The position numbers and the translations under genes were made by a program. Positions 1 to 8,067 of a DNA stretch of 64,000 bases are shown one piece after another. This DNA is from Acidiphilium iwatense (GTDB taxonomy: Bacteria > Pseudomonadota > Alphaproteobacteria > Acetobacterales > Acetobacteraceae): the NCBI RefSeq assembly GCF_021556475.1, contig NZ_JAKGBZ010000004.1, forward strand, positions 1-64,000, written 5' to 3'. Positions within the stretch are counted from its first letter, which is position 1. Each line of letters begins with the position of its first letter. The notes beneath the pieces were generated by a model that saw only the letters and a list, made by a program, of their open reading frames with translations, had not been told where the DNA came from and searched no databases.

Positions 1-121
1 CCACCTCGCAACATCAATGACCACGCTCAGAACAACAATCGCCCGCACCCTCGCCAGAACCCTGCCTAGATGCCCGTGTTGCCAACGACAAATCGAGAAT
101 GCTCGATTTATGACACAGTAA
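1..121. other. Left-edge segment ending in a breakpoint; no gene recognised
   Basis: No protein is recognisable here. The glycosyltransferase frame that follows is open only from base 122 because an in-frame TAA occupies 119-121, although the first residues after it (YEDVDLCFRVR) are internal to a GT2 domain. The domain has therefore been cut at about this point. Bases 90-109 form a perfect 8-bp inverted repeat (AAATCGAG, 4-nt loop, CTCGATTT). The segment may be the end of a mobile element or a rearrangement junction; I cannot identify an element from 121 bases. Confidence 0.4.
90..109. repeat. Short perfect inverted repeat beside the GT breakpoint
   Basis: AAATCGAG at 90-97 and its reverse complement CTCGATTT at 102-109 flank a 4-nt loop. 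It lies 12 bases before the point where the truncated glycosyltransferase frame begins. There is no T-tract, so it does not look like a terminator. Confidence 0.5.
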
Positions 122-151
122 GATTACGAGGATGTCGATCTGTGTTTCCGG

Positions 152-1459
152 GTGCGCGCGGCGGGCAGGCGCGTGGTGGTGCAGCCGGCCTCCGAGATCG
201 TGCATCTCGAAGGGGTGAGCAACGGCACCGACACGGCGGGCACCGGGCTGAAGCGCTATCAGGCGGTCAATCACCGGAAATTCTTTCTCCGCTGGAAGGA
301 CACGCTGGCCCGGCACCGGATGAACGGCGAGCACCCCGCGCTGGAAGCCGAACGGGATGTTATCCGCCGCGCCTATTTCATCGACGATACGATATTGACG
401 CCGGAGCAGGATGCCGGTTCCAACGGCGCCTTGCAGCATATCCTGGCGCTGCAGCAGCTCGGCTACAAGGTGACGTTCATTCCGTCCGACAACATGGCAC
501 GGCTCGACCCGCATACGCGGGCGCTGGAGAAAATCGGCGTCGAATGCCTGTATGCGCCGTATTTCTGGTCGGTCGAGGAGGTTCTGCGGAAGGCGCTGGT
601 GGCGCCGGATCTGGTGTATTTCCATCGGTTTTCCAATGCGTCGAAATACGCCGCGATGGCGCGCGAGAAATTTCCGAAATGCCGGCTGGTGTATAATGTG
701 TGCGATCTGCACTTCCTGCGCGAGGAGCGGGAAGCCGAACTGGCCGACGACGCCGCGCTGCGCGCCAGTGCGGCGACCAAGCGCAAGCGCGAGCTGGCGG
801 CGATGCAACAGGTGGATTGCGTGATCGTCTATTCCACCGCCGAGGCCGAATTGCTGCGGACCATTCTGCCGGAGGTGCCGGTCGAAATCGTCTTCTGGGC
901 GGTCGAATCGCGCCCGACGACGCTGCCATTCGCGCAGCGCGCCGGCTATGCGTTTTTCGGCAGTTACAAGCACCCACCGAACGAGGATGCGGTGCTGCAT
1001 TTCGCCGACGCGATCATGCCGCTTCTGCCGGAATTACCGGATCAGCGGTTTGCGGTGATCGGCAGCAACATGCCAGAGAGCATCGCCCGGCTGCACGGGC
1101 CGGCCATCGACGTGCGCGGCCATGTGCCGGTGCTGGCGGATGCGCTTCACACGCTTCGCTGCACCATAGCACCGCTGCGCTACGGCGCGGGGGTGAAGGG
1201 CAAGGTGCTGGAGAGCTTTGCGCACGGGCTGCCTTGTGTCATGAGCGAGATTGCCGCCGAGGGCCTGCCGATCGAGGGCGATCTGGCCTGGCTGGTGGCG
1301 CGCTCGCCGGAAGATTTCGCGGCGAAACTCAATCGCGTTCTGACCGATGCGGCGTGGAACGAAAAAATGGCGAGGGCCGGGCTGGCGATGATCGACGAGA
1401 AATTCGGTAAGGCGGCGATGGTTAAAGAAATGCAGAAGGCGTTGGAGCAAACGCGGTGA
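152..1459 (+). CDS. Glycosyltransferase, 5'-truncated (end of GT2 domain plus GT4-type domain)
   Basis: The product would transfer sugars in surface polysaccharide or glycan synthesis. The frame starts with the last part of a GT2 domain (YEDVDLCFRVR is encoded from 125, followed by an H-x-E-G-type VHLEG). After a linker, a full GT-B-fold region begins near IDDTILTPEQDAGS and ends with a GT4-like tail (APLRYGAGVKGKVLESFAHGLP, split here only for description). Such GT2-GT4 fusions are normally over 700 residues, so the N-terminal half is missing. GTG at 152 is simply the first possible start in the open frame and lies inside the GT2 remnant. The C-terminal transferase domain may still be intact. 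A tiny ORF overlaps its stop codon. Confidence 0.75.
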   Translation: MRAAGRRVVVQPASEIVHLEGVSNGTDTAGTGLKRYQAVNHRKFFLRWKDTLARHRMNGEHPALEAERDVIRRAYFIDDTILTPEQDAGSNGALQHILALQQLGYKVTFIPSDNMARLDPHTRALEKIGVECLYAPYFWSVEEVLRKALVAPDLVYFHRFSNASKYAAMAREKFPKCRLVYNVCDLHFLREEREAELADDAALRASAATKRKRELAAMQQVDCVIVYSTAEAELLRTILPEVPVEIVFWAVESRPTTLPFAQRAGYAFFGSYKHPPNEDAVLHFADAIMPLLPELPDQRFAVIGSNMPESIARLHGPAIDVRGHVPVLADALHTLRCTIAPLRYGAGVKGKVLESFAHGLPCVMSEIAAEGLPIEGDLAWLVARSPEDFAAKLNRVLTDAAWNEKMARAGLAMIDEKFGKAAMVKEMQKALEQTR

Positions 1460-1614
1460 TCGTCAATAGTCATAAAATTGATAATGATCTGTGTTCGTTT
1501 CTATCGAGCATCGCCAACGAGCAGAACACTGTAGAGTTAATTTCAGTAATATACGCTGAAAACATTACGGAGGCAGAGTTCTGCACGATCAAAAAATTGA
1601 AAAATATGATATAA
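1456..1614 (+). CDS. Small 52-residue ORF, overlapping the glycosyltransferase stop
   Basis: GTG at 1456 overlaps the upstream TGA (GTGA), an arrangement typical of translational coupling. The frame stays open for 52 codons and ends in TAA at 1612-1614, 28 bases before the next gene. Base composition changes abruptly to AT-rich here. I recognise no family. It may be a genuine small gene, or the remnant of a longer gene from which the AT-rich island was assembled. Confidence 0.35.
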   Translation: MIVNSHKIDNDLCSFLSSIANEQNTVELISVIYAENITEAEFCTIKKLKNMI

Positions 1615-1642
1615 ATATTTAACAAGAATTGAGGGCAGATCA

Positions 1643-3799
1643 ATGTCACATAAAGATTTTTACGAAGTTCATTGCGACAATGAAAATCAGTTTAATGAAT
1701 TAGCTGTTCATGATGATAAATTTCCGTATATAAGAGACTGCATCGCCGATATATATTCCAGGAACGGTGCACCCCAAGAGGCGTTCGGTCGGTGGAATCA
1801 TTTAGACGTCGTCAAGCATGGAGGATTCGAAATTATATGCCCATTCTCCGGGATCAAGATTGGTTCGAGTGACTCAATTATTTTACCCAATAAAACTACT
1901 TTTTTCAGATTTCCGGCTCAGCCCGATATCTTGGCGGCCGTAGCCAATTTAGGACAGGGCTTTCCTATATCATCAATTATTGTATTGTCTGCTCGGATCA
2001 TCTTTAATTTTGGCGATCCACTATGGGGGGTAAAAATCGCCGACGCAGAGAAAATCTTAGAGATACTTAGCAAGCAAGAATGGGATATAATATCTCGAGA
2101 GTCTAAGGACGTTAGAATTGTTGTCGGCGACCCAAATTTTGCGCACTATGCTTGGAATCAACTCGTCGCATTAGAGACGCTAGCTGGAATCATAGATCAC
2201 TCACGGTCTCTCTCAATCATTTCAACGCATGAGCCACTAGGTCAAACTTCAGACTTATTTCCAGAATTCCAAAATTGGATTCACTCTTATCATGCCGATA
2301 GTTTATTGCTGGAGTTAAATAAGCCGGGTTGTACATTCGTACCAGTTGGCGGCTTTCGCGTTACAGAGCGTGTACGAAATCGCTTAATGAATTACGGAAG
2401 CAAAAAACTTTCAAGAGAAGGTGTGGATCTTGTTGAGCAGATCCAGGGGAAGTACTGGCCAACAATATGGTTAAGCGTTCGCACTGAGAATAGGACGCCG
2501 GTTAATCAGGTTCAATTTTTGACGGTTTTGATCGATCGTTTTTCGCAAAAATATCCACAATGCTGTTTCATTATTGACGGCTATTCACTCCAAGACGACT
2601 TCCCAATCAATCCATCATATGACAGATATGCGGCGAACAAAATAATTATGTCCGATAAGTTGGCATATGAAGAAATTAATAGGTCTGTTATATTAAATAA
2701 AATGCTATCTGATAGGCAAAAAATATTTTCCGCCATAGGAGAAAATGTACTTTATTCTTTAAAAATTTCCAGTGTTGTTGATTTTTATTGCTGTCATCAC
2801 GGTACAATACAGCATAAAATTGGCTGGTTTTCAAATAAACCAGGAGTTATACATTGTAATTCAGAAATTTTGCAACGAAACCCTGCTGAATGGGTTGCAA
2901 ATCAAGCGGAAGGAAGCGTTTTTCCGTCATATTGCCTTGAAGAGTTTATTAAAGACGTTGATATAAATAATGAAAATTTATCAGAGGAACAGATTGATTT
3001 AGCCCACGGCTTATATTGGATTGCTGATATTCCTAAAATGGTAGATTTCGTTTTAGACAAATTTGATGAAACTCTCCTTTCTGTTGAAGATCATAAAGGA
3101 TTACATTACACAGATTTATTGACGTTGTTTCACAGAAAATTGAATCCTCGATCTTATCTTGAAATAGGGGTCCAAAAAGGTGTAACATTTTCACTTTCGC
3201 AGGCCAGATCGATTGGCGTTGATCTTGAGTTTCAAATTAACGCAGACAGCATTGTGGGAGAAAAGCCTAGCGCGCTCCTGTTCCAGACCACTAGTGACGA
3301 GTTTTTTGATAATTATAGGGTTGATGCGCTTTTAGGTGTGCCATTAGATATGGCATTTCTTGATGGGATGCATCATTTTGAATATTTACTTAGAGATTTT
3401 ATTAATGTAGAGAAATTTTGCCGTCCGAGTTCTGTGATTCTGATGCATGATTGTCTTCCAGTTGAAGTTCCGATGGCTGATCGTGCACCAGGGTTGCCAT
3501 CGATCCGGGAAAGCCGGAGCGGCGCGTGGACGGGAGATGTCTGGAAAGTTTTTTTGATTCTAAAAAAATATCGACCAGACCTAAAAATAGTTGCATATGA
3601 TGCGCCCCCGACAGGTTTGATTGTTGTTACCAATTTATCACCAAATTCAATAATTTTAAAACAGAATTATTCAAAAATTATAGAAGAAATGTCGGGGTTG
3701 GATTTAAAGGAATTCGGTTTGTCGAGACTTTTTGCTGAATGTGATGTTCAGTCAACCTCTGTTCTTGAGAATGAATGGCCATTTGACTTGATGCTTTAG
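1643..3799 (+). CDS. Glycosyltransferase-like / class I methyltransferase fusion protein, 718 aa
   Basis: The C-terminal 230 residues look like a class I SAM-dependent methyltransferase: YLEIGVQKG is motif I, GVDLEF follows as the acidic strand, and MAFLDGMHHFEYLLRDF plus SVILMHDCLP match the Methyltransf_24-type H-D pattern. The N-terminal 450 residues (VVGDPNFAHYAWNQL, VDFYCCHHGTIQHKIGW) resemble GT-B-like polysaccharide enzymes, but I cannot assign a family. The gene is markedly AT-rich with AT-ending codons, unlike every neighbour, which suggests horizontal acquisition. GAGGG at 1631-1635 is a plausible ribosome binding site for ATG 1643. A role in modifying surface glycans is inferred from the adjacent glycosyltransferase. 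Confidence 0.6.
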   Translation: MSHKDFYEVHCDNENQFNELAVHDDKFPYIRDCIADIYSRNGAPQEAFGRWNHLDVVKHGGFEIICPFSGIKIGSSDSIILPNKTTFFRFPAQPDILAAVANLGQGFPISSIIVLSARIIFNFGDPLWGVKIADAEKILEILSKQEWDIISRESKDVRIVVGDPNFAHYAWNQLVALETLAGIIDHSRSLSIISTHEPLGQTSDLFPEFQNWIHSYHADSLLLELNKPGCTFVPVGGFRVTERVRNRLMNYGSKKLSREGVDLVEQIQGKYWPTIWLSVRTENRTPVNQVQFLTVLIDRFSQKYPQCCFIIDGYSLQDDFPINPSYDRYAANKIIMSDKLAYEEINRSVILNKMLSDRQKIFSAIGENVLYSLKISSVVDFYCCHHGTIQHKIGWFSNKPGVIHCNSEILQRNPAEWVANQAEGSVFPSYCLEEFIKDVDINNENLSEEQIDLAHGLYWIADIPKMVDFVLDKFDETLLSVEDHKGLHYTDLLTLFHRKLNPRSYLEIGVQKGVTFSLSQARSIGVDLEFQINADSIVGEKPSALLFQTTSDEFFDNYRVDALLGVPLDMAFLDGMHHFEYLLRDFINVEKFCRPSSVILMHDCLPVEVPMADRAPGLPSIRESRSGAWTGDVWKVFLILKKYRPDLKIVAYDAPPTGLIVVTNLSPNSIILKQNYSKIIEEMSGLDLKEFGLSRLFAECDVQSTSVLENEWPFDLML

Positions 3800-4041
3800 A
3801 AAATACTTAACTCAAATCCCGGCGTGTTTAGGAGCAACCAAGTCACGCGGCCCAATGGTGAAGGGTGGCGGCGTGACCGGATCGACCTCCCGCGGCAACC
3901 GCCCGGACATGGACCGTCGCCAGAACGCTGCATCCGGTAAATTTGAATAAGGATTGGACACCGATTTGGATTAGGGGACAGGCGCCTCGCCCGTCAAGAA
4001 CCGAATGATCCGGGCCAGGGCGGTCGCTGATCGCGGCGAGC

Positions 4042-4078
4042 ATGGATCGCTTCGTCGCGTTGCTTCTCGCGATGACGG
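4042..4078. repeat. Dispersed intergenic repeat, copy 1
   Basis: Starts ATGGATCGCTTCG and ends CTCGCGATGACGG. The same ends recur at 4243-4309 (inverted), 4336-4417, 13026-13055 and 44307-44348, always outside genes. Similar CGTCATTGCGAG / GCAATCCAT repeats are widespread in Alphaproteobacteria. Confidence 0.65.
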
Positions 4079-4242
4079 CAATGATGCGGCATTTCTGAAT
4101 TGTTTCGTCGGCGGAGTCTCCTCGCGTTCAAGGTCGGGTTCCGCGTGATGACGGTCGGCTGGATCGTCGAGCCTCATCCGCCGATGACGATGGTGTCAGA
4201 GACTCAACCGCCGTAGCCTGCGACTCACGCCTGACGCCAACG

Positions 4243-4417
4243 CGTCATTGCGACGCCGGGCGTCACACGAAGGCATGCATTCGCACGACGCGCGGCGGAA
4301 GCAATCCATTTTTCCGTGCATAACACTGCAATAAAATGGATTGCCTCCGCGCCGTTCCAACAATCCCTTGAATTGCCGGAACCTTTCGACGCTCCGCCGC
4401 GCCGGCTCGCAATGACG
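4243..4417. repeat. Two inverted copies of the dispersed repeat, one carrying a palindromic insert
   Basis: Copy 2 (4243-4309) runs CGTCATTGCGA to GCAATCCAT. Copy 3 (4336-4417) runs ATGGATTGCC to CGCAATGACG in the opposite orientation, so the pair forms a large inverted repeat. Within copy 3, bases 4348-4402 match the palindromic element at 39351-39411: GCCGTTCCA, then GGAACCTTT at the identical 27-base offset, then CTCCGCC. By hand count 30 of 45 core bases agree. This looks like a degenerate third copy of the element inserted into a repeat. Confidence 0.6.
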
Positions 4418-4554
4418 GGGTGATGGGTCATTGTCCAGGGCGGCCGGTATCATACTCCATGGACCAAAAATGTTACTAAAATCTAAAAATTGAGTGACAT
4501 TTCTGAAAACGGACGTTAAACGAGACGGTAACCGTCCGAAAGCCAGACACGCCC

Positions 4555-6179
4555 ATGAGCACCATCACTCTCACGGTCTCCGGCTCGCTCCCGTCCCTCG
4601 CCAGCGGCGAAGACGTTGTCGTCACCGGGTCCGGCGTCGTTGTCACCGCGACGAACGGCACGCTCGGCGGCAACAACGTGGTGACCGCGCAGGACGGCGC
4701 CACCTTCCTCGATAACGAATCCGGCAGCCTGCTGCTCGCAGCGAAACCTTCGTCGCCGGGCCGGGCGGCACGCTCGCCTTCGGCGCCAATGCGAGCGCCG
4801 GGGCGCTGTTGTCGGCGGACACATTCGAATTTTCCGGCACCGGCAGCACCATCCTGTTCGAAAGCGGGGCGAATGCCGGCCTGCTCGCCGACGTATCGGG
4901 TTACGCGGTCGGCGACGATTTCGTGTTTTTCGGCGACGGCACGGCGGGAAGCGTTGCCATCGTACAGAATCCGGGGATTCTGGGGCTCGGGGCGAGCACC
5001 GCCATCGAATTCGTCAACGCCACCGGCGGCACCTTCGCCAGCTATACGCTTGCCGCCGTCAACTGCTCCCTCACCGCCGCCGATTTCTCGGTAACGCGCG
5101 ACCCGACCGGAACCGGCATGGAGGTCGCCTATATCGCCTGCTATTGCCGGGGCACCAGAATCGCCACGGATGGCGGTGAGCGGCCGGTGGAAGATCTCGC
5201 CATCGGCGATCGCGTCGTCACAAGCGGCGGGGGGCTGCGGCCGATACGCTGGATCGGGTATCGCGCCTACGCCGCCCCGTTCATCGCCGGCCAGGCGCAT
5301 CTTCTGCCGATCCGCATCGCCGCCGGTGCGCTGGATGACAATGTTCCGGCGCGCGACCTGATGGTCTCGCCCGAACACGGCATCTATCTCGACGGCGTGC
5401 TGATCCCGGCGCGGCACCTGATCAACGGCGAGTCGGTCCGGCAGGAGGACGCGCGCGATCTCATCGAGTATTATCATGTCGAACTCGACAGCCACGGCGT
5501 GCTGCTGGCCGAGGGGGCTTCGGCGGAATCCTACGTCGATGACGGCAATCGCGCCATGTTCCAGAACGCGGCTTCGTATCGGGCCGCGCGTGGCGATGAT
5601 GCGGCGATTCCCGCCGCCTATTGCGCCGAGCGGCTGACGCGCGGGGACCGGTTCGAGGCAATTCGCGAGCGGATCGACCGGCGGGCCGGGTTGCGCGGGC
5701 GGTTCAGCGACGATCCCGATCTGCATCTGCTCGCGGACGGGGTTGTGGTGCGCCCGAGCGAGGCGGACGGCGAGCGGTACCGGTTCGACCTGGACAAGCC
5801 GGCAAGGACCCTGATCGTGAAATCGCGCATCGGGGTGACGGAGGGCGATGATGCGCGGATCCTCGGCGTCGCGATCAGCGCAATGCAGTGCGACGGCGCG
5901 GCGGTCGATCTCGCGCAACTCGCGGCGCCGGGATGGCATGGCGCCGGGGGCGATTCCGCAAGACGCTGGCGCTGGACCGATGGCGCGGCCCATCTGCCGC
6001 CGGGCGAAGTAGCCAAAAGTTCCTGCAATCTGCGGAATTGCAGGAATGGCTACGAAGGGGGAGCGCGGCGGATCGACATCACCGTATGCGGGCGATTGCG
6101 GTATCGCGAGATTATCGCCGAGGCGCCGCCCGGCCGCGTCGCGACATCCTGGCGGCAGCCGATGCCGACCGCGCGATGA
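4555..6179 (+). pseudogene. Hint_2-domain protein, frameshifted and carrying an in-frame palindromic insert
   Basis: The frame from ATG 4555 runs MSTITLTVSGSLPS up to SGSLLLA, then leaves the family sequence near 4740. The next frame continues it (ETFVAGPGGTLAF, GALLSADTFEF) to the stop at 6177-6179. One missing G at 4738-4743 (GCAGCGAAACC for GCAGGCGAAACC) explains this; real decay or a sequencing error are both possible. The C-terminal half is a Hint domain: CYCRGTRIATDGGERPVEDL, DLMVSPEHGIYLDGVLIPA, EYYHVELDSHGVLLAEG, matching the intact gene at 22780. Near the C-terminus an extra stretch of about 18 residues (VAKSSC...NGYEGG) is encoded by a palindromic element. The N-terminus resembles secreted beta-rich surface proteins. 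Substrate and function are unknown. Confidence 0.75.
6001..6061 (+). repeat. Palindromic element inserted in frame in a coding sequence, copy A
   Basis: The core 6009-6053 is a 45-base hairpin: GTAGCCA pairs with TGGCTAC, a 4-nt bulge AAAG sits on the 5' side, and TTCCTGCAAT pairs with ATTGCAGGAA around a 7-nt loop. With conserved flanks (CGGGCGAA before, GAAGGGGG after) it aligns gap-free with the reverse complement of 39351-39411. It is read as V-A-K-S-S ... N-G-Y-E-G-G in the same phase as the other copy. The homologous Hint protein at 22780 lacks it. Confidence 0.8.
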
Positions 6180-6200
6180 CGGGCAGGACAGCGCGAACAA

Positions 6201-6824
6201 TCAGGCCGAGGCGCCGCCGAATTTCGGGATGACGGCTTCGATCCGCTTGCGCGCCTTGCCGATCCGGGCGACGTCGGCGAGCCTTCGATCGAGAAAGGCG
6301 ATGGTTTCGGCATCGTCGTCCGAGGTGTCCCGCAGCCAGAACAGCAGCGTGCTCGTATAGACCCCGGCGAGCAGCGCGCGCTTGGTGTACCATGAAAAAT
6401 CCGCCGATCGGTCGCCCGCCGCGTGCCAGATCGCATCCACCGTGCGCGCGGTGATCCGCGCGGCGAGCCGTGCATGGCCCGGCACAGCGAGCACCGCCAG
6501 CGCCCGGCGCAGCGCCTCGCGATGCGGGCGGTTATGCTCAAGGCGCAGCGAAACGATCGCCCGCACCCGCGCGGGCGTGCGATAGGCGGCGAGATCGGCC
6601 GCGCGCGCGGCCGCCACCATGTCCCGGTCGGCGAGCTCGGACCAGGCTTCGATCATCTCGGGCGCACCGCCGGGAAACAGCAGCACCGCATCCGCCGGGT
6701 CGCGGCCATTCGCAAGCAATGCGCGCCGTAAGGCGCGCGTCGTCCATCCGTCGAACGGCACGTCCACGAGCAAGGCGCGGATCACCGCATCGTCCTCGTG
6801 GTGCGTCGGATCGGTCCCGGTCAT
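6201..6824 (-). CDS. COQ9 family protein (ubiquinone biosynthesis)
   Basis: COQ9 proteins bind lipids and support COQ7-type hydroxylation in ubiquinone synthesis. The 207-residue product has the family pattern: an early helical segment with LFPGGAPEMIEAW, a middle VRAIVSLRLEHNRPHREALRRALA, and the C-terminal DFSWYTKRALLAGVYTSTLLFWLRDTS with its conserved W-Y-x-K-R and hydrophobic lipid-binding helix. Length is typical for the bacterial form. It is transcribed with def, whose start lies upstream at 7401, and is separated from the converging Hint pseudogene by only 21 bases. The assignment to the family is firm; the exact partner enzyme is not in the window. Confidence 0.88.
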   Translation of the reverse strand: MTGTDPTHHEDDAVIRALLVDVPFDGWTTRALRRALLANGRDPADAVLLFPGGAPEMIEAWSELADRDMVAAARAADLAAYRTPARVRAIVSLRLEHNRPHREALRRALAVLAVPGHARLAARITARTVDAIWHAAGDRSADFSWYTKRALLAGVYTSTLLFWLRDTSDDDAETIAFLDRRLADVARIGKARKRIEAVIPKFGGASA

Positions 6825-6840
6825 CGCCCCTGCTCCCTCA

Positions 6841-7401
6841 TCACATCGCCCGCTCGGCGCCGAACGCGAGAATGTCGTCGCGGTACCGCGCGATTTCCTC
6901 GTTGAACCCGATCATACGCGGATCGTCCATCCGGGCCAGATAGAGAATGCCGTCGAGATGGTCCGCCTCGTGCTGGATCACCCGCGCGTGAAACCCCGAA
7001 GCCGCGCGGGTGAACGCCGCACCCGCGGCATCCCGGCCGCGCAGGGTAATCCGCGCGGCGCGGGGAATCCGGGCGGTCAGGCCGGGGATCGACAGGCAGC
7101 CCTCCCAGTCGGCGACCATGGGGCCGTCATGCAAAGTGAGCTCCGGGTTGATCACCGCCGAAAGGCCGCGCGGCGCATCGTCCTCGGCGCCGCTGCTCCG
7201 GCGTTCGGGCACCCGGTAGATGAACAGGCGGAGCGGCACGTGAACCTGAGGTGCCGCCAGCCCGACGCCGCCGGCATCGTCCAGGGTTTCCGCCATGTCC
7301 GCGAGCAGGCGGGCGATTTCGGGCGCGGTCGGGTCGTCGACCGCCTCGGCGCGCGCGAGCAGGACGGGATGGCCCAGCCGGGCCAGTTTCAGAATCGCCA
7401 T
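6841..7401 (-). CDS. def: Peptide deformylase
   Basis: Removes the N-formyl group from nascent proteins using a metal ion. All three signature motifs are present: GVGLAAPQ, EGCLSIPG (metal-binding Cys) and QHEADHLDG (HExxH with the two metal-binding His and the catalytic Glu). The start at 7401 (MAILKLARLGHPVL) is chosen because family members begin just before this sequence; an in-frame ATG at 7464 would add 21 residues with no family character. At 186 residues it has normal length. It lies 16 bases upstream of the COQ9 gene on the same strand. Because it is not beside fmt, it may be a second deformylase of the cell, which cannot be judged from this window. Confidence 0.88.
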   Translation of the reverse strand: MAILKLARLGHPVLLARAEAVDDPTAPEIARLLADMAETLDDAGGVGLAAPQVHVPLRLFIYRVPERRSSGAEDDAPRGLSAVINPELTLHDGPMVADWEGCLSIPGLTARIPRAARITLRGRDAAGAAFTRAASGFHARVIQHEADHLDGILYLARMDDPRMIGFNEEIARYRDDILAFGAERAM

Positions 7402-7571
7402 GGACCGAACATGGCGCGAAACCCGGCTTTCGCAAACAGGCGTTTGGCGGGGATGACGGCCCATTGCCCACCCTGCCGTTACCCGGCATTTTCGCCGGTC
7501 ACGGTTTCAAGGAGGCACGATGCCGGATCTGTTGATTTTGCCGGGCCCTCGGCAATGCGGAAAAAAGGGGT

Positions 7572-7599
7572 TTGGCAAAGCCTGGATTTTTGCTATAGG
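7572..7599 (+). promoter_or_regulatory. Likely sigma-70-type promoter of rpsU
   Basis: TTGGCA at 7572-7577 and TATAGG at 7594-7599 are separated by 16 bases, 108 bases before the rpsU start. Transcription would begin near 7606 and give a leader of about 100 nt that contains a terminator-like hairpin. Confidence 0.5.
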
Positions 7600-7637
7600 G
7601 CGGCAAGCGCACCGATTCCAACCCGGTGATCGAGCCC

Positions 7638-7670
7638 GCTGCGTCTTGCCTGACGCGGCGTTTTCTTGTT
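7638..7670 (+). terminator. Terminator-like hairpin in the rpsU leader
   Basis: GCTGCGTC (7638-7645) pairs with GACGCGGC (7652-7659, one G-T pair) around a 6-nt loop, followed at once by GTTTTCTTGTTT. It sits between the predicted promoter and the rpsU start, where an intrinsic terminator could act as an attenuator or end a short leader RNA. Confidence 0.5.
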
Positions 7671-7707
7671 TATCGTAACGCCTTAACCCGATGGAGTGTC
7701 AGGCCAA

Positions 7708-7911
7708 GTGCAAGTTCTCGTTCGCGACAACAATGTCGATCAGGCGCTGAAGGCGCTCAAGAAGAAGCTTCAGCGTGAAGGCGTGTTCCGCGAGATGAAG
7801 TTGCGCCGCCACTACGAAAAACCCTCCGAGCGCCGCGCCCGCGAAGCCGCCGAGGCGGTTCGCCGCGCCCGCAAGATGGAGCGCAAGCGGATCGAGCGCG
7901 AAGGATTCTGA
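7708..7911 (+). CDS. rpsU: 30S ribosomal protein S21
   Basis: Small-subunit ribosomal protein. The 67-residue product begins [20 protein letters not shown] and continues [21 protein letters not shown], the conserved S21 core, with a basic C-terminal helix ([16 protein letters not shown]). GTG at 7708 is chosen because family members start directly before QVLVRDN and GGAG at 7693-7696 gives a suitable ribosome binding site; a GTG at 7696 would add four residues. The gene stands alone, with its own promoter, a terminator-like leader hairpin and a strong downstream terminator. Confidence 0.93.
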   Translation: MQVLVRDNNVDQALKALKKKLQREGVFREMKLRRHYEKPSERRAREAAEAVRRARKMERKRIEREGF

Positions 7912-7924
7912 GGCCGGTCTATCT

Positions 7925-7952
7925 ATGCGTTCGTCGAATTCGATGAACGCAT
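7925..7952. repeat. 28-bp near-perfect palindrome downstream of rpsU
   Basis: ATGCGTTC at 7925-7932 and GAACGCAT at 7945-7952 are perfect inverted repeats, and the centre TCGAATTCGA continues the symmetry with only one mismatched pair. It lies 13 bases after rpsU and before the rpsU terminator, so it may be a 3' UTR structure or a protein-binding site. Confidence 0.45.
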
Positions 7953-7972
7953 CATTTGATCGGGGTCGAGAT

Positions 7973-7999
7973 AAGGCGCGGGGCCGTTCCGCGCCTTTT
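7973..7999 (+). terminator. Intrinsic terminator of rpsU
   Basis: AAGGCGCGG (7973-7981) pairs perfectly with CCGCGCCTT (7989-7997) around a 7-nt loop; the T-tract TTTT covers 7996-7999. Confidence 0.8.
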
Positions 8000-8067
8000 G
8001 GCTGTCAGACGGGCGGTTTTCCTTATCCCGGCGAATCCTGTATGAGCCTGAGCGTGGAGACCCGCAC

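Larger units (their letters stand above)
3800..4554. other. 755-base non-coding region with gene debris and repeats
   Basis: No convincing gene is present. Bases 3840-3950 hold a short open frame ending in TAA at 3948-3950 whose translation (SRGPMVKGGGVTGSTSRGN...) looks protein-like but lacks a start, so it may be a C-terminal remnant. From about 4040 the region is filled by dispersed repeats with ATGGATYGC and CGCAATGACG ends, described separately. Confidence 0.5.
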
